Source: Marisa cornuarietis (taxonomy: Eukaryota > Mollusca > Gastropoda > Architaenioglossa > Ampullariidae). Taken from it: DNA of 64,000 bases. Where the stretch lies: NCBI GenBank assembly GCA_004794655.1, contig SMMW01000001.1, positions 3,841,001 to 3,905,000 on the forward strand, in the 5' to 3' direction. Below are positions 26,419 to 38,367 of this stretch, piece by piece. The notes under the pieces were generated by a model. That model did not search any database. It saw only the letters and a program-made list of their open reading frames with translations, and was not told where the DNA came from. The translations under genes were made by a program, and so were the position numbers. The stretch's first letter is position 1, and each line of letters starts with the position of its first letter.

Positions 26419-26732
26419 ATGGCGGACTCATCAGACGACGAGTTGTGATGCCTGCAGCAGCACTTCATGTTATCAAGAAAAAGAAGACAAAGCGAATGTG
26501 GTGGGCAAGACCATGGATTAGAAGAAGAGCCCAGATGGCGTCTATAATGTTCTGATGCGGGAACTGAGTGGTGAGGATTCACACTCTTACAGTAACTTTG
26601 TGAGAATGGACCCCCATCACTTTCAGATGCTCGCGCGTACAGAGCCTTACATCGCGAAGCAGGCGACAAATATGAGTGAGTGCATTTCACCTGGCGAAAG
26701 GCTTGCTGTGACGCTGAGATTTTTAGCCACAG
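26419..26732 (+). pseudogene. Harbinger (PIF/HARBI1-type) transposase N-terminal fragment, frameshifted
   Basis: Start of a Harbinger-superfamily transposase, the DDE-type nuclease related to HARBI1. The fragment is read in three frames. ATG at 26419 gives MADSSDDEL before a TGA at 26446. A second frame gives ALHVIKKKKTKRMWWARPWI and RRRAQ. After a further shift near 26534-26537 a third frame gives GVYNVLMRELSGED, then FVRMDPHHFQML, TKQ-like AKQATNMSECISPGERL and AVTLRFLATG. The last motif is the family's most recognisable N-terminal block. Two frame changes in about 120 bp mean this copy cannot make a full protein. The fragment ends at ACAG|GTGAGA, a consensus donor at a place where some invertebrate copies are spliced. 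The catalytic DDE region was not found downstream, so the copy is probably truncated as well. Confidence 0.88.
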
Positions 26733-27913
26733 GTGAGATCTTGCTTATTTTATCAGTCAGTTAAAAAAAGTGTCTATGTAAGCACCACAAACACATACTT
26801 TTGGCTAAAATTAAACTTTCTATAAGAAAGATGCCAAACTGCTGTTACAACAATGAAACTATTTGTAGTGTGTTCAAGTCACCCAGTGGATTCTTTTTAT
26901 AGTGTTCCTCACATTTGTGAGTAATGAGTCAATGACCTGTTTGTGCAAAAACCTTAGTCCTTGATATTTGAATTTAAAGGCTCAGTGCCCTTTTAACGGC
27001 ATCTTTTCAAATATTAGGTTCCTTATGGTTATACTGCACAGATAAGTACTATAATTATAAAGACCTCCATTCAGTTGCTTTGCTGGCCATGGTGGACGCA
27101 TTTTATCGGTTTATTTGGTAAAAGTCCATGATCTTAAGGAGCCAGCTATTTTTCCCCCAAATAAACTTCATGAGCTAGTCAGAAACATTTCATTCTTTGA
27201 ATATAATTTCTGTTAAAATAGCTACAATTGAAATGTATATTTTGTAGATGTATTGATCTGATTTGGAGAGTATTGAGCAATTATTCACTATTTAACTTTT
27301 GATATGTAGTGACATACAGCCATTTCACATATTGTCATTTATTTAATATCTGTATTGTGATCACATTTAAAAAAAGGTTTTGTCCGAATGAAGACATACC
27401 TGTGCAGTCGATCCCAGTTGTTGACAAGAAAGAAATCTTCAAGGAAAGCCGAAGACTCGTTTTCAACTGTTTGTTTTGATAGTTTGCTCTCCTATGGTCC
27501 CAAAGTTCCTGGTGACTTTGAAATAGTTCAGTTAAATAACAGGTATTTTGTGCATTCAAATTTCCAAGCGGGCCTGTGGCTTTGGCGGCTATTTTGCTAA
27601 ACCGTTCTCCAAAGTAGAGCAAGTTCTACAACCGCAAACACAGAGAATAGTATCCAATCCACAAAATAACTTTTGAATGCACCATTCATTTTCCCACTGG
27701 CATTATCAGCTTGTTGTGTAAAGCAGAGATCTATAAATAGCTAATGGCGTTTCCTTTTCTGTGCGTTCGATAGCTAGAAAGATATTTCTATCAGACCGTT
27801 TGTTATTACAGGATCACATTAGTCTCAGCAGTCTTCTGGACTCATTGATTGGTGCACACCATCAGCCACGTCCTTTCCGATTAACTGATACCCTTTTTTT
27901 GCATTTCTTCTTA

Positions 27914-28021
27914 ATCAGACACATGCGGACAAACGTTTGACAAAGTCTGGCAAAGTTTTTATATAAAAGTCAAGTAAACACTCTGCCAAACTTTGTCAAA
28001 GTTCGTCCTTATTCGTCTGAT
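27914..28021. repeat. Inverted repeat with about 42-bp arms and 25-bp spacer
   Basis: Left arm 27914-27955 and right arm 27981-28021 pair with few mismatches. Both contain the block TTTGCCAGACTTTGTCAAA or TCTGCCAAACTTTGTCAAA when read in the same sense, and both end in GTCTGAT. The spacer is AT-rich. Such a structure may be a small foldback element, paired TIRs of a deleted transposon, or a miRNA-like hairpin. It lies 1.2 kb downstream of the Harbinger fragment, but I cannot show they belong together. Confidence 0.85.
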
Positions 28022-28783
28022 CAAGACGGTTCTTTACAGCAGTGGTTAATAAGTATCAGCATGTCGGCTGCGCGTAGCTGTCGCCCACTTCTCCATCATT
28101 TTGCAACCTGCACATTCAAGTGTAGAGCTGAACATCAAGCCTTCTTGAAGTGAGGAAAGGCACGCAGATATTCTGTTTTCTTTGACAAGCCAACCGTCGT
28201 GGACTAACCACCGACCGCTTTATATTTCCCCAAGAGGGTGAGGTCTTGCGTAACCGCCATGGATAAGTTGATAGCGGGGAAATTTCAATACAGGTCAACA
28301 ATTGACTGAGAGGTCATAAATTATTTCGCTGCCTAGTGGGTCAAAGACAAAGATAGGATACGAGGAAGCAGTACTCAAAACGAGTGGCGAGTGGGAACTT
28401 TCCCGTTCAATTCACAGCCCAGTCGATTACGGTATGTTGAATTATAGATGAAGCCAGTGCTTCCTACTGGCAAGTTCAGCAATTTTTACTTGAGAAGGCG
28501 AGCAGGGAAGGAGAGTAAAATACTGCCCAGCCTGCCTACACAGAGACCTTCTCAAATATCTTGGTGGACGTATAATTCACATTAGGTCCAGTATTCAGAA
28601 GGAGGAGTCAGAAATATTGGAATCGTAACGGGGTAAGGTTGAAGTTAAATGTTGATGGATAGTAGAACACTGAATGTTCGAAAACGCCACACTGATTAGC
28701 GCAGCTCAAAGAAAGATAATCTTGTACACAAAGGGCGGAGATAATCTTTAGAGACTTCTAAAATCTGTCATACATAGCACGCA

Positions 28784-28975
28784 TCAAATACAACTCCATT
28801 TTCTGCGTCCTGAAAGGGTAGGCGCACTGTTTACCCGGACCCACTTGTACTGATGTCCGTCCACCAGAAGCCTGGCAGTCGTATGGACATGGCCACGGAT
28901 CTCCATGACGACCCATCCTGAATCGACACCCAGCTTCCTATTCACCAGAACCGGGCTGGTGGGGAACTCTTTGGC
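28784..28975 (-). other. Unidentified open frame, possible exon (63 codons)
   Basis: On the minus strand this GC-richer stretch is open between in-frame TGA codons and reads like a soluble protein: KEFPTSPVLVNRK, LGVDSGWVVMEIRG, HVHTTARLLVDG, YKWVRV. Charged and hydrophobic residues alternate as in beta strands. A donor-like CGG|GTAAAC lies inside. I see no strong acceptor and recognise no family. It may be an exon, a decayed transposon or chance. Confidence 0.25.
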
Positions 28976-29356
28976 TCATGCAAATTGATCTCCTTCCCTC
29001 CTTCTCTTACTCACCATTAACACAAACCCTTCATTTTTATTAGCATTACTACTTTGTCTTTATGAACATAATATTTAGAAGAGGGGGCGAGAAGAGGCTG
29101 GCATTTAACTGCCTCCAACCTCCAACGTTTTAGATGCAATGACCCTATATTTCCTTCACCTCCATCTCTTAGAAGGTCACGGTACCGTGTGTGATATCAC
29201 GTACATAGTTTCTACCGTAAATGACGGAACTACGAAACGAAATATCTTAGTACGATAAACTGAAACCAAGACATGACCTAATTTTCGACCAAATAATCAT
29301 ATAAATAACTCAATAAGCGCCGTCTGTTAAAAGTTTGAGATGAAATTTTTTAAATC

Positions 29357-29731
29357 TTAATCGACAAAAACCGTGTGTTTGGACCTGCTAGGGATTCGCG
29401 AAGCCACCCCGGCGAAATCACCAGGATCCAATAAATTGTTCAGGACGGCATCAAACGGATTTATGATTAACCGCAGCGCCCTCGTCATGGCTGGAGAAGT
29501 AGCACATAGCGTTTGACAGAAGATGTGGATGAGGGCAGCGAAATATTGATCGCGACCCTGGGCTGGGTGCTCCTCCACACTGCGGGGATGCTGGGTAGCG
29601 TTCGCTTGCTGCTCACTTACCGGCGCACGACAAGAAAAGCAAGCGGCGAGATCCTGCAAGCCACCCCGCTGCCCAGGCTGCAGCACCAAGTTCATCAAGA
29701 AATCACTATCACTCTGTTCAGAGGCTATCAT
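29357..29731 (-). other. Unidentified open frame, possible exon (124 codons)
   Basis: Minus-strand frame from ATG at 29731 to a stop at 29357, in a GC-rich patch. An acceptor-like TTTACTAACAG lies just upstream and a textbook donor GTAAGTGAG begins at 29620 inside the frame, so a coding exon of about 37 codons (MIASEQSDSDFLMN...CFSCRAP) is possible. No domain recognised. Confidence 0.25.
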
Positions 29732-31724
29732 CCTTGACTCTCTGTTAGTAAAGTCGATGGTATTAACTTAATCAGTCAAAATGGGTTTACCTACCAAAAT
29801 GTTATCATGAAGATCTTCTTACCCTTTAAAGGCCAACAGGAGTGCAACATTTTTTTTCTTTCTGTTCGGGTTAAGTTTTAGAATAATAATTCCCAGAAAA
29901 TGAGTATATAATTATGCTTGATTTTCAAAATACAAGACTTCAAACATCGGCATTCTCATCTGTCACTAGGGAAGCAGAAGAAAGTTACCCTCCTACACTG
30001 GAGAGTATACTTAGTATTTGTAACAGGGAGTCCAGCAAGTGTGTGCATCTTCTAGTCAGATGAAGAAACATCGCTCAGATTTTCATATTCAAGAAGTGAC
30101 TTTTTGCCCAGAAAATGAAATGGCCGAGTCTGGAATACAGCCCTACAGATTTAAACTTTAATTAGAAGTTTCGAATGAGGTTAAAAAAATAAAAAGTTTT
30201 AAACAGAATTAATCTTCTCCAGATCAAAATTTGATGGGCAATAACCACGATCATTGCAGTCTAGATGGTATTGTTATTGGTTGTCTGTTACTAAGTGGAG
30301 GTATTTGAGGTAATTTTTCCATGTGTGTTACTGTTAATAAAATATAAACACATTTCAAATGAGCAGTTGTCTAAGATCGACTCCTGTAATGTTTTCGTTA
30401 GATGGTTAATTTCCAGTATAGCAGTTTAACTTTATTGTTACAACTGACTGCTGATAATGACTTGTTAACCATTAAAAATATAATAACATTATAAAAATGT
30501 TATAAACATTTATCAATCTAAAAACTTATTTGTTCCTCATTTAGCTGCATGCAAAATTTACTTACTCGCACGTGTCCCCGTTTAAGCTCCTAATACGTTT
30601 ATTACCCTCAATTCTTTTTTAGTTGTTTCGAGCTCACATAGTAATGGTGCCCTCACACTGTCAGTTGTTTTTAGCATTATGCTGGATAAGGGTACGACTG
30701 ATTTTGTGTTTATGACTGTGTAACTATGTTATTTGTAGACCAGATGGTGTAAAAAACATCGATGTTGCATATCTGGTGATCGATCTTTGTTTAAGCTGTT
30801 TACCTACAGTCGTAGTTGGTTGTAACAGCTCGTGATGTTGTATAGCTGGCACTGACGTAGGAAGATCTCTTCGTTTCACTAAAAGTTCAAAATTTACCTG
30901 TACTGTTTAAGTGACTGAATAACAATCGCTTTGGAAATATTTTAAGCAAATTCTAATTCTGAGTCCGGTGTGGGGACGCCATTTGCATGGCGCGTTTGAA
31001 CAAAGCATAATCTGTATAATAATAGAGATCTCTGAAAAAAGTTAACCCACTGGCGTTTGTTGCCATTATTTTTAGCAACAAACTCCATCTTAGTGTCGAA
31101 GAGAACATTAAGCAGCAGCACATTGTGTCCTGGTCAGTTTTCTTTTAACGAGGATTGCATCTTTTCTGGTGCAGGCGACGCTATTTTTAGAAATACTTCC
31201 CTTCAGTCACTTCCTGTTTTCTCGACGAATCGAGGTGTGATTAAGAAAAAAAAATTAATATAATATTTATCGTGCCACTTCGTCATAAAATACTACTGGA
31301 ATATGTCTTTGTGATACTTTATGCTCTATTTCCGGTGATTGTCGCTGAGCGCTCGTGTTGCCATTTAAACGCTTGATTTGCTTTACTGAACATCATGCTC
31401 AGTCAGGGCAAAAATAACTCCCCGCAAAAAAATCATACTTCAGCAGAAAGTTTCTGTGTGATTGTAACAATTGTAAGAATTGAAAGGAGAACATGAAATT
31501 ACATTATTGCCTCGTTGAAATTATAACATCGTCTTCATCATCCAGCTACAGCTTAGCAAAACTTTCGTCATCTCGGTTGTGAACAAGTACTCATACATCC
31601 TTGCTTCTTAATTCCCTGCAGCAAGAAACAGATCGTAAGAGAACTAATTCAACAATTTAGTCAGCTTTTGAACGCACACGTTCATCTGTTCACAAATCAT
31701 GCATATGCACAGTAAGGAAATCAG

Positions 31725-31973
31725 TGTTGTTTGTTTATCCTTTGTTTTGCTAGGAAAGTGTTCCACCTAGAGGAGATTTTGCAGTTTGAAGGAAGAAGGG
31801 CGATGGAAGAGGGAGGCAGCCAGAATACCCCAAGAAAACCCATGTCACACGAAAAGACTTAAAAACATACAGTGTCCCGATACGAGATTTGAACTCTGAC
31901 CTCCTAGTTCTCACTGCAGTGGTTACAAGCGATTGTTCCCCACTACAGTGACTACACTATCGGCCGCGGCCAT
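31725..31973 (-). mobile_element. SINE type I, full-length but diverged
   Basis: On the minus strand: head GATAGTGTAGTCACTGTAGT, CACTGCAGTGAGAAC, B-box-like GAGTTCAAATCTCG and TATCGGGACACTGTATG, then a tail with GGGTTTTCTTGGGG and AGGTGGAACACTTTCC and a CAAACAACA end. The order matches the copy at 40604-40830. A possible 8-bp duplication GTTGTTTG (31726 and 31979) is ambiguous because the tail itself is TTG-rich. Confidence 0.8.
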
Positions 31974-32066
31974 TGTTCGTTGTTTGATGTACTACAGAAC
32001 ACCAGAGACTGATAAGACTTTTACAAACCCAAAACCATTTTGATGTGTAGACGACTTTGGACGCTT

Positions 32067-32197
32067 TTTTTAAATTGGTGTTTTACGCCGAGCCAGCAAC
32101 TAAGGCTATATCACGGCAAGGCAGTCAGTCCTGTAAACAGATGCCACATGCAGAGAAAGAACAGCGTGCCCGAGACGAGAACTGAACCCAGGACAGC
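32067..32197 (-). mobile_element. SINE type II, 5'-truncated, with 9-bp target duplication
   Basis: The type II tail and core are intact and the copy stops just upstream of the B box (GGGTTCAGTTCTCG). Both sides carry TGGACGCTT (32058-32066 and 32198-32206), so the truncation arose at insertion, as expected for incomplete reverse transcription. Confidence 0.88.
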
Positions 32198-33652
32198 TGG
32201 ACGCTTATAATTGGTCTGAATTGCAGATAGGTGTATAGGTCGGCTTTAGGTCTGCACAAGTAACGCAGAATAAAAAAAGCATCAATACGAGCTTCGTATC
32301 CCATGTACTCGCGTTCAGCATCTGCGCCAGCGTGCAGTCTTGCATGTGGGCACACACGTCCATGCCAGTTAACACCAGGCACGTTCCTTCTTGATGAAGC
32401 TCTATCTTGCAGTAAAAATAAAAGAAATCTGATTGCTCTCGTAGAAAGTCAGAATCTGTGTTTGTGTGACTTCGACTCCTCGGTTCACAAGAAGTGCAAA
32501 CGAAACAGGATCTGAATACTTCACTCGTGTCAGACGGCCAATCAATCAGCAATGTGTGCCCTCGTCTCATGGAGAACAAATGGCGAACGCATGTACAAAG
32601 ACACTGCACTAAACAAGACCAGACAGGTTTAACGTTTTATTCGAAAGTCTATCTGGACTGTCGGGCACCAAGCAGACAGGCAACACACTGCGAAAGCTAC
32701 CCATTCAAGTTATTAGTTTTCTTCATAAGTTTTCCAATCATCTAAACGAGTGTAAAACGTACCTATTTGGTTTCATCCCATAATCAATAGTAACCAAGGA
32801 CTAGACAAAAAGCAACATTTCCATAAGCAATTAAAGAGAATTTAATTACATAGCAATTATTTCAAATATAACTAAATGTTGAGTATCACACACTATCCAA
32901 TCCTTTTTAACTCGCCTCTTGTACTATTATTAATTAAAAGCAACATAGCAATAATTTCCTTTTCTGCAAAGTATGAGTTGAAAAAAATCTTCAGTACCAT
33001 ATCAATCATGTTTGGTATTAAAACTTGCATAAAGACAAATACAAAACATCTTTATTAATCCTTTTCATGAAAATGTTGTCTGTCAGTTTAAAAATTACAT
33101 AACACATTAGACATTACATGATGGAATTAAATCTAAGCATACATAAAAACAAAGAATAAGAAAACATTAAAAAAAACATTACCATTCAGTAAATATCTGT
33201 CATTCGGTACGTAAAGGTGAATCTCACAGAGAATAACCACAAAATTAGGCTCTGCTGTTCTCTATGATATTCTGGTTCTAATATTTTCAATCAGTTTACG
33301 TGCATTTAGACTAGGTACACGGGTGAGCATGCTCTTCCATCGTCGCTTTTTTTTTAAATCTCCCACCAATGCACGTAAAGCGCGCTCATGGAATTTCATT
33401 GCAATGATCCGCCACAAGTGGCAGGCGTTCTTATCAAGATGTTTTCAAGAAGCATGTGACTGCTGAGTGGAGCTTGGTTTCTGTAATATATCAACCACAT
33501 GTTGACAGACTTGCCTGATGTAACTCTTTACTGAACACCTGTGTTCCTGACTTTATTTTTAGTTCTGTCTGCAACAGTTCACAAGGACAAACGCATGATG
33601 CAGGCCAAGCAAAACACTAACGCTTGACTGGAGTATACCTGCCCTTCTGTCT

Positions 33653-33675
33653 GAGAGAGAGAGAGAGAGAGGGGG
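33653..33675 (+). repeat. (GA)n microsatellite
   Basis: Short GA array ending in a G run, inside intron 1 of the minus-strand gene. Confidence 0.9.
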
Positions 33676-34308
33676 AAAACAACACACAACGCTGAGAACT
33701 CGCCAACTGAGTGGAAAATCTGACAGATAAAACCTTTTCAGAAAAATGACACGTTGAATTTAAACAAATGACTCAAAATACACACCTGTAGAAAACTCTT
33801 TTTAGTTCCTGTGTTAAGTTACGATTTTCCAGATAAGTTGGGCTTTTCTTTCATTAGTCACAATTATTCCCCAATTTCGATGGGTTTTTTTCAGTCTGCT
33901 CGACACATTTTTTTAATTTGATACGTGCTGAAATTAGGGAGTTTCTCCAAAATATCTATCTCAAGACACTGCAGGCTGAAATATCAATGGTGTAGTTCTA
34001 ACCCCCATCCAGCTCTCACTGGCTGCAACTGAGACATTTTCCACATCAAAGATTGAGATCAAACACGGCAGTTAAGAACGGTGCATTAAAAATTATTGTC
34101 AACAGTATTTCAGTGATGAAGACAGGGTCCCGTTTAGAAAAACAACAGAAACAAAAACTTTCAATTTTTCTAACCAGCAGCGGAGCCACTGCACAGACTA
34201 ACAGTTACCATGTAGAGTGAACCATTTAGTCTTCGCGAACAAAACCTCCAGCGGCATCCGACGACTCAAAAAAAAGAGAGAGACCGATTAAACGGCTGGA
34301 TTCGAAAG

Positions 34309-34512
34309 CTAGAATAACCCCCAGTTAGGCTTAATGCCTTCATTTGTTCCGACCTCGGGCCCAGATGCATGCCACAGTTTCTCACCGAGGCTCAGAGCTA
34401 TGGCCTCTGAAATGTCAGACAGCAACATAAACAGATACCTGCAGTTGCCTTCAGAATGGCAGTATGCTAAGCTCTTGCCTTTCGGTGGCAAAGACCCAAC
34501 TGCTTTCTTCAC
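34309..34512 (-). other. Unidentified open frame, possible exon
   Basis: Minus-strand frame containing VKKAVGSLPPKGKSLAYC and LFMLLSDISEAIALSLGEK. Donor-like CTCG|GTGAGA lies at 34386/34385 and another (CAG|GTATCT) further upstream. The text is protein-like but unrecognised; it lies in intron 1 of the minus-strand gene. Confidence 0.2.
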
Positions 34513-35363
34513 TTGAACAATAGACTGTTATGCGAATCGCCTTCCTGATGGGGCGTTACTGTCTCGAGGTCTTAACAAAATACTTATACCTGGATGTGAC
34601 TACGAGATACTGACTAATTAATGAGTTATTTCAAGATCCACATACAGGTCTTGCTTAGCTTTCTGTAAATATCCAAAAAGACAAGGAACAATCGCAGTCT
34701 GAATTTAATTTTACATTTACTAAACCTTCGTATAGTGGACATTTCCAATGAAATCACTGTAACCCTTGACCTCACAATGTTGTTATTGTGATCTAAGAAG
34801 ACGCAAGAAATTATGAAGGCAAAGATGTTGTAGTTAAGTAATCTGTGGCATTGGAGATTACAATCTGGCGACAGCGGTCGGGTATACAGCAACTAAATGG
34901 CACTAGGAATTCTGCACTAAAGATGACAAAAGGATTCTGCCCCGATGGCGAGTGTCAGAGTTTGATCCCGTCCTGCTGCAACAATCAGAGTGAGCCGCAG
35001 GTGATGTTTAGATGATGTTTGGATGACCCTACCCGTCAGTTATAGTTTGTTCCTGACATGCACTTTTTCAATACTTTTACTGTTTGTGTAGCCTCCATTA
35101 GAAGATTTTTTCTAGTCTTTATTTTGACTATTACGATTAACTTCTTCAAAAACCAAATTTACTGGGTAACCTTGAGCGATCGTGCTGATATTTTGATGAC
35201 TAAAGTTTTGACCATAACCAAATATAACGTACAGATTGAGATTTTCACGGAGTCAAAGGTCGGAATAAAAGGGAAATTAGCTGACGAAAATAAGTTCAAC
35301 TTTGGGAAGTGTGTGCGTGTTCACATAAGTTCCTAACACATAACAGTGAGTGCTTGTGCCACT

Positions 35364-35412
35364 GTATGTATGTATGTATGTATGTATGTATGTATGTATG
35401 TATGTATGTATG

Positions 35413-35442
<30 letters not shown>
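35364..35442 (+). repeat. (GTAT)n microsatellite, about 20 units
   Basis: A pure 79-bp GTAT array without interruptions, so probably unstable in length. Inside intron 1 of the minus-strand gene. Confidence 0.98.
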
Positions 35443-35444
<2 letters not shown>

Positions 35445-37209
35445 GAGGTACACTCCCGGCTGGTGTTGAGGAAAGGCGTTACATACATCCGCTGTGTTTT
35501 TTTAATTAATTACTAAGCGCCCTCAGCACCGTTATAACTTCGAGCACCTCCTCTCCTGCACCCACTTCGTCAACGATAAACGACGAGGCACACAATTAAA
35601 TCATATCAAAACACTGTCGCCAAGCAGCATGGTCTGCATCGGCAGTAATCTGTCTGGACACACCATCATGACGTCGACACAGACTGCTGCCCCGAGCCCT
35701 CGACCAAACATGCAAATAAGGTCGCTGCTCCCATATAATCAGTACAAATGTCACAATCAATTTTATGTGTGACCAGTAAACAGAACTATTGTTAAAAAAA
35801 AAGCACGGACACGGATTTATTGTAAACTAGGCTGTGATCGCAATAGACAGGAATCGATGTTAAACTTTCAGGACAAAGTGAGAGGGTCTAACAAAAACGT
35901 TCTTTCTATTAGCGGTAATTAGCGACAATGACGGCCAGTAACTTGCGTTTATGCCAGTTTGTGACGTTACAGCTAATATTCAGATATATATATCTATATA
36001 TATATCTGCCCCTGGTTTGACTTTGAAAATTGTAGTTAGGGTCTGGGTATCCGTCTTTCCTTTCTCCCGTCTTCTGTACACTCTTTTACTCGTTCTTCTA
36101 CTCCTTTTGCCACTAGCCTCCTCACACACGCGAAGAATAATATATCTTTTTTCTTATTTTAACGAGCCTATTCTTTCCTTCTCTAGCGTACATGTTTGAG
36201 TATTCTGACCCGTGTCCTACACCAATTGCAAAACACATTTCTTGTTTTTAACATTTTAAGGCCTTAAATCTCTACTTCTATAGACAGACAGTGCACAACT
36301 TAATTTTACAGTTTATTTTGAACTAAAATTGTTTTGAAATAAGATTAAACTGTTTAAGCCAAACTTTAGTTCCCCTCAGCAACGCATCTAAGTGGAATAG
36401 GAGCGATTTTTGAAAAAGTTTTTAAATTTGCTTCTTTAGAATGGCTTTAAGTGTTAGAAAGGTGGTGCAACTAGGCCCTGACCTCAGACAAACTACAGGG
36501 GCCATAAATGACACTAAGAATGAGTATAGGTAACAAGCAGATTTGCCGGTTGTATCAGGTGTCCGTCCTCACGTCCGGAACAAGCGTTGTACTACGACCG
36601 CGTCACAGTCCAACCAGCTGTCACCGCATGTGTTATGAACAGACATGTAGGGAGGAGAGAGGTGCGCCGCATGCATGCATCTGTTGCACAAACACTTTCA
36701 CGCTCGTATGCACACAGTTACTTTCTTTACTTTCAGCAGCTGGCTGAACTGCTGTGCACACTGGGTCGTTTCCTTTCACAAAATCTACATAGAGAATGCT
36801 GGAAACAGACGAATACACATCACTTTTTCTTGCCTGCCCACACGCCATGAAGCAGCTTCCACATTCCTACAGATACCAGTGCGTGCCACGACTGGTCCGC
36901 AATATGGCTGCAGCTAGAGGTTTTAATCTCACGATGGTAAGACATGTCATGAATGCATTTAAAATAATGATTACATGCCTACGCCCGGAATTTCCTTGAA
37001 ACGTCTTAAGAAGTCAACGATAAATTTCTGAAATGTGCTAGACGGGAAAACTAATCATTGACAATGTGTGTCACACCGACTGGTGGCAGTCTACATCCAG
37101 CGAGAAAACATATTGGTCTATCAGCTGCTGATTTACATAGAAGGTTAATAAAATAAGTGTGCTCATAGAACGGTTTAGGGAACTTTTATAGGCATCACTG
37201 GTTTTACTT

Positions 37210-37211
37210 GA

Positions 37212-37279
<68 letters not shown>

Positions 37280-37280
37280 A
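37210..37280 (+). repeat. (GAAA)n microsatellite, about 18 units
   Basis: A pure 71-bp purine array, inside intron 1 of the minus-strand gene. In transcription sense it is TTTC-rich. Confidence 0.98.
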
Positions 37281-38198
37281 TCTTTGCGAGTGAACAGATA
37301 TCAGCCATCTTTTCCCATCGAACCCCAAAAAATCGCTTTGTAATGTGGGTAGATTAGGTCAAGTCAGGGTCATTATTAGCCTGTAGATCAAAAAGTTGTC
37401 CCGTAGATTCCCGCCGAGTGCGCACAGACAGTTGTTCCACGATACGGTTCTTACACAACTCAACCTGTCTACTAATTACAACCTTCAGTTGAAAACTATA
37501 ACAAAAATGACTTCACCCATCAATGAGGACTTTTAAAACACCGAATGGAAAAAGTGAGACTATTAATTTAAGCAGGTTTACTGTCATTTAGTTAGTTGAT
37601 GACGATATCCGAAAACAGATGACCCTCTTTATGGTGATAACTCTTTGGCCCAATTTCGTTCTCCCCCCACCCAACAGCCAAACTCTCTCTTTCTCGCCAG
37701 ACGCGTTCATTTAATTCCACCCCTGCCCACCGTCTTCGCAGGTCTGATCGCGCGCAGACTCTCGAACAGTTTAGCCTTAAGACAGCCCACAGGCAACAGC
37801 TGGTCTGCTGGGAGTTGCTAGTGATCAATTTTCTGTGTGTGAGACCGAGGCGACGTGTTGGCAGTGTGATTTGTACCCGAGTGTCAATAGCGGTTTTTCG
37901 CTGGTCGGAAGGTGGCGCGGTAGCAGGTCCAACCGTGGCGCTGAAGACGCGATTTCACTGCTGGTCTTTTTGAATTATCTTCATTTGCGACGGTAAACGC
38001 CGTTAAAAAAACCCACTTTTCCTCCTGCTTGGTCACCCTCCACAATTCTGTAAAACCCATTCGCTCGAGCTGCCTCCCTTTTTGAAAACGGGAGTAATCT
38101 GGAAGGCAGTTGAGACCCGGAGGAACTGGGTAGTCGTGGTGATAAACAAAATCGTATCCGCACTTGTGTGAATTTGTTGCGGGCTCAGAACAGTTGGG

Positions 38199-38367
38199 GA
38201 TGGGGTTGGTGTTTTACGCCGAGCCAGCAACTAAGGTTATATCACGGCAAGGCAGCCAGCCCTGTAAACAGATGCCACATGCAGAGAAAGAACAGTGTGC
38301 ACGAGACGAGAGCTGAACCCAGGACAGCCAACCCTCACTGTATTGATGACAGGCGCTAACCGTTGCC
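38199..38367 (-). mobile_element. SINE type II, full-length, with perfect 15-bp target duplication
   Basis: Flanked by CTCAGAACAGTTGGG on both sides (38184-38198 and 38368-38382). It contains, on the minus strand, head AACGGTTAGCGCCTGTC, B-box-like GGGTTCAGCTCTCG, core CTGCATGTGGCATCTGTTT, CAGGGCTGGC, and tail ATAACCTTAGTTGCTGGCTC ending AAAACACCAAC. This is the best-preserved copy in the window and is probably young. Confidence 0.93.

Noticed and set aside
29616..29731. Possible GoLoco motif in the minus-strand frame (DFLMNLVLQPGQRGGLQD)
   Set aside because: The spacing of L, Q-R and Q is suggestive, but the key Gln is Pro and the acidic pair before Gln-Arg is absent.
29513..29737. Plus-strand GWVLLHTAGM resembling the GWVWSIIWGM core of SPEC3/stum
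   Set aside because: The upstream residues lack the hydrophobic helix, a stop lies shortly before, and the acceptor is missing. The DNA likeness is limited to two short words.
34925..34985. AGAGTTTGATCCCGTC resembling a tRNA B box
   Set aside because: Upstream sequence does not fold as a tRNA and no SINE body follows.
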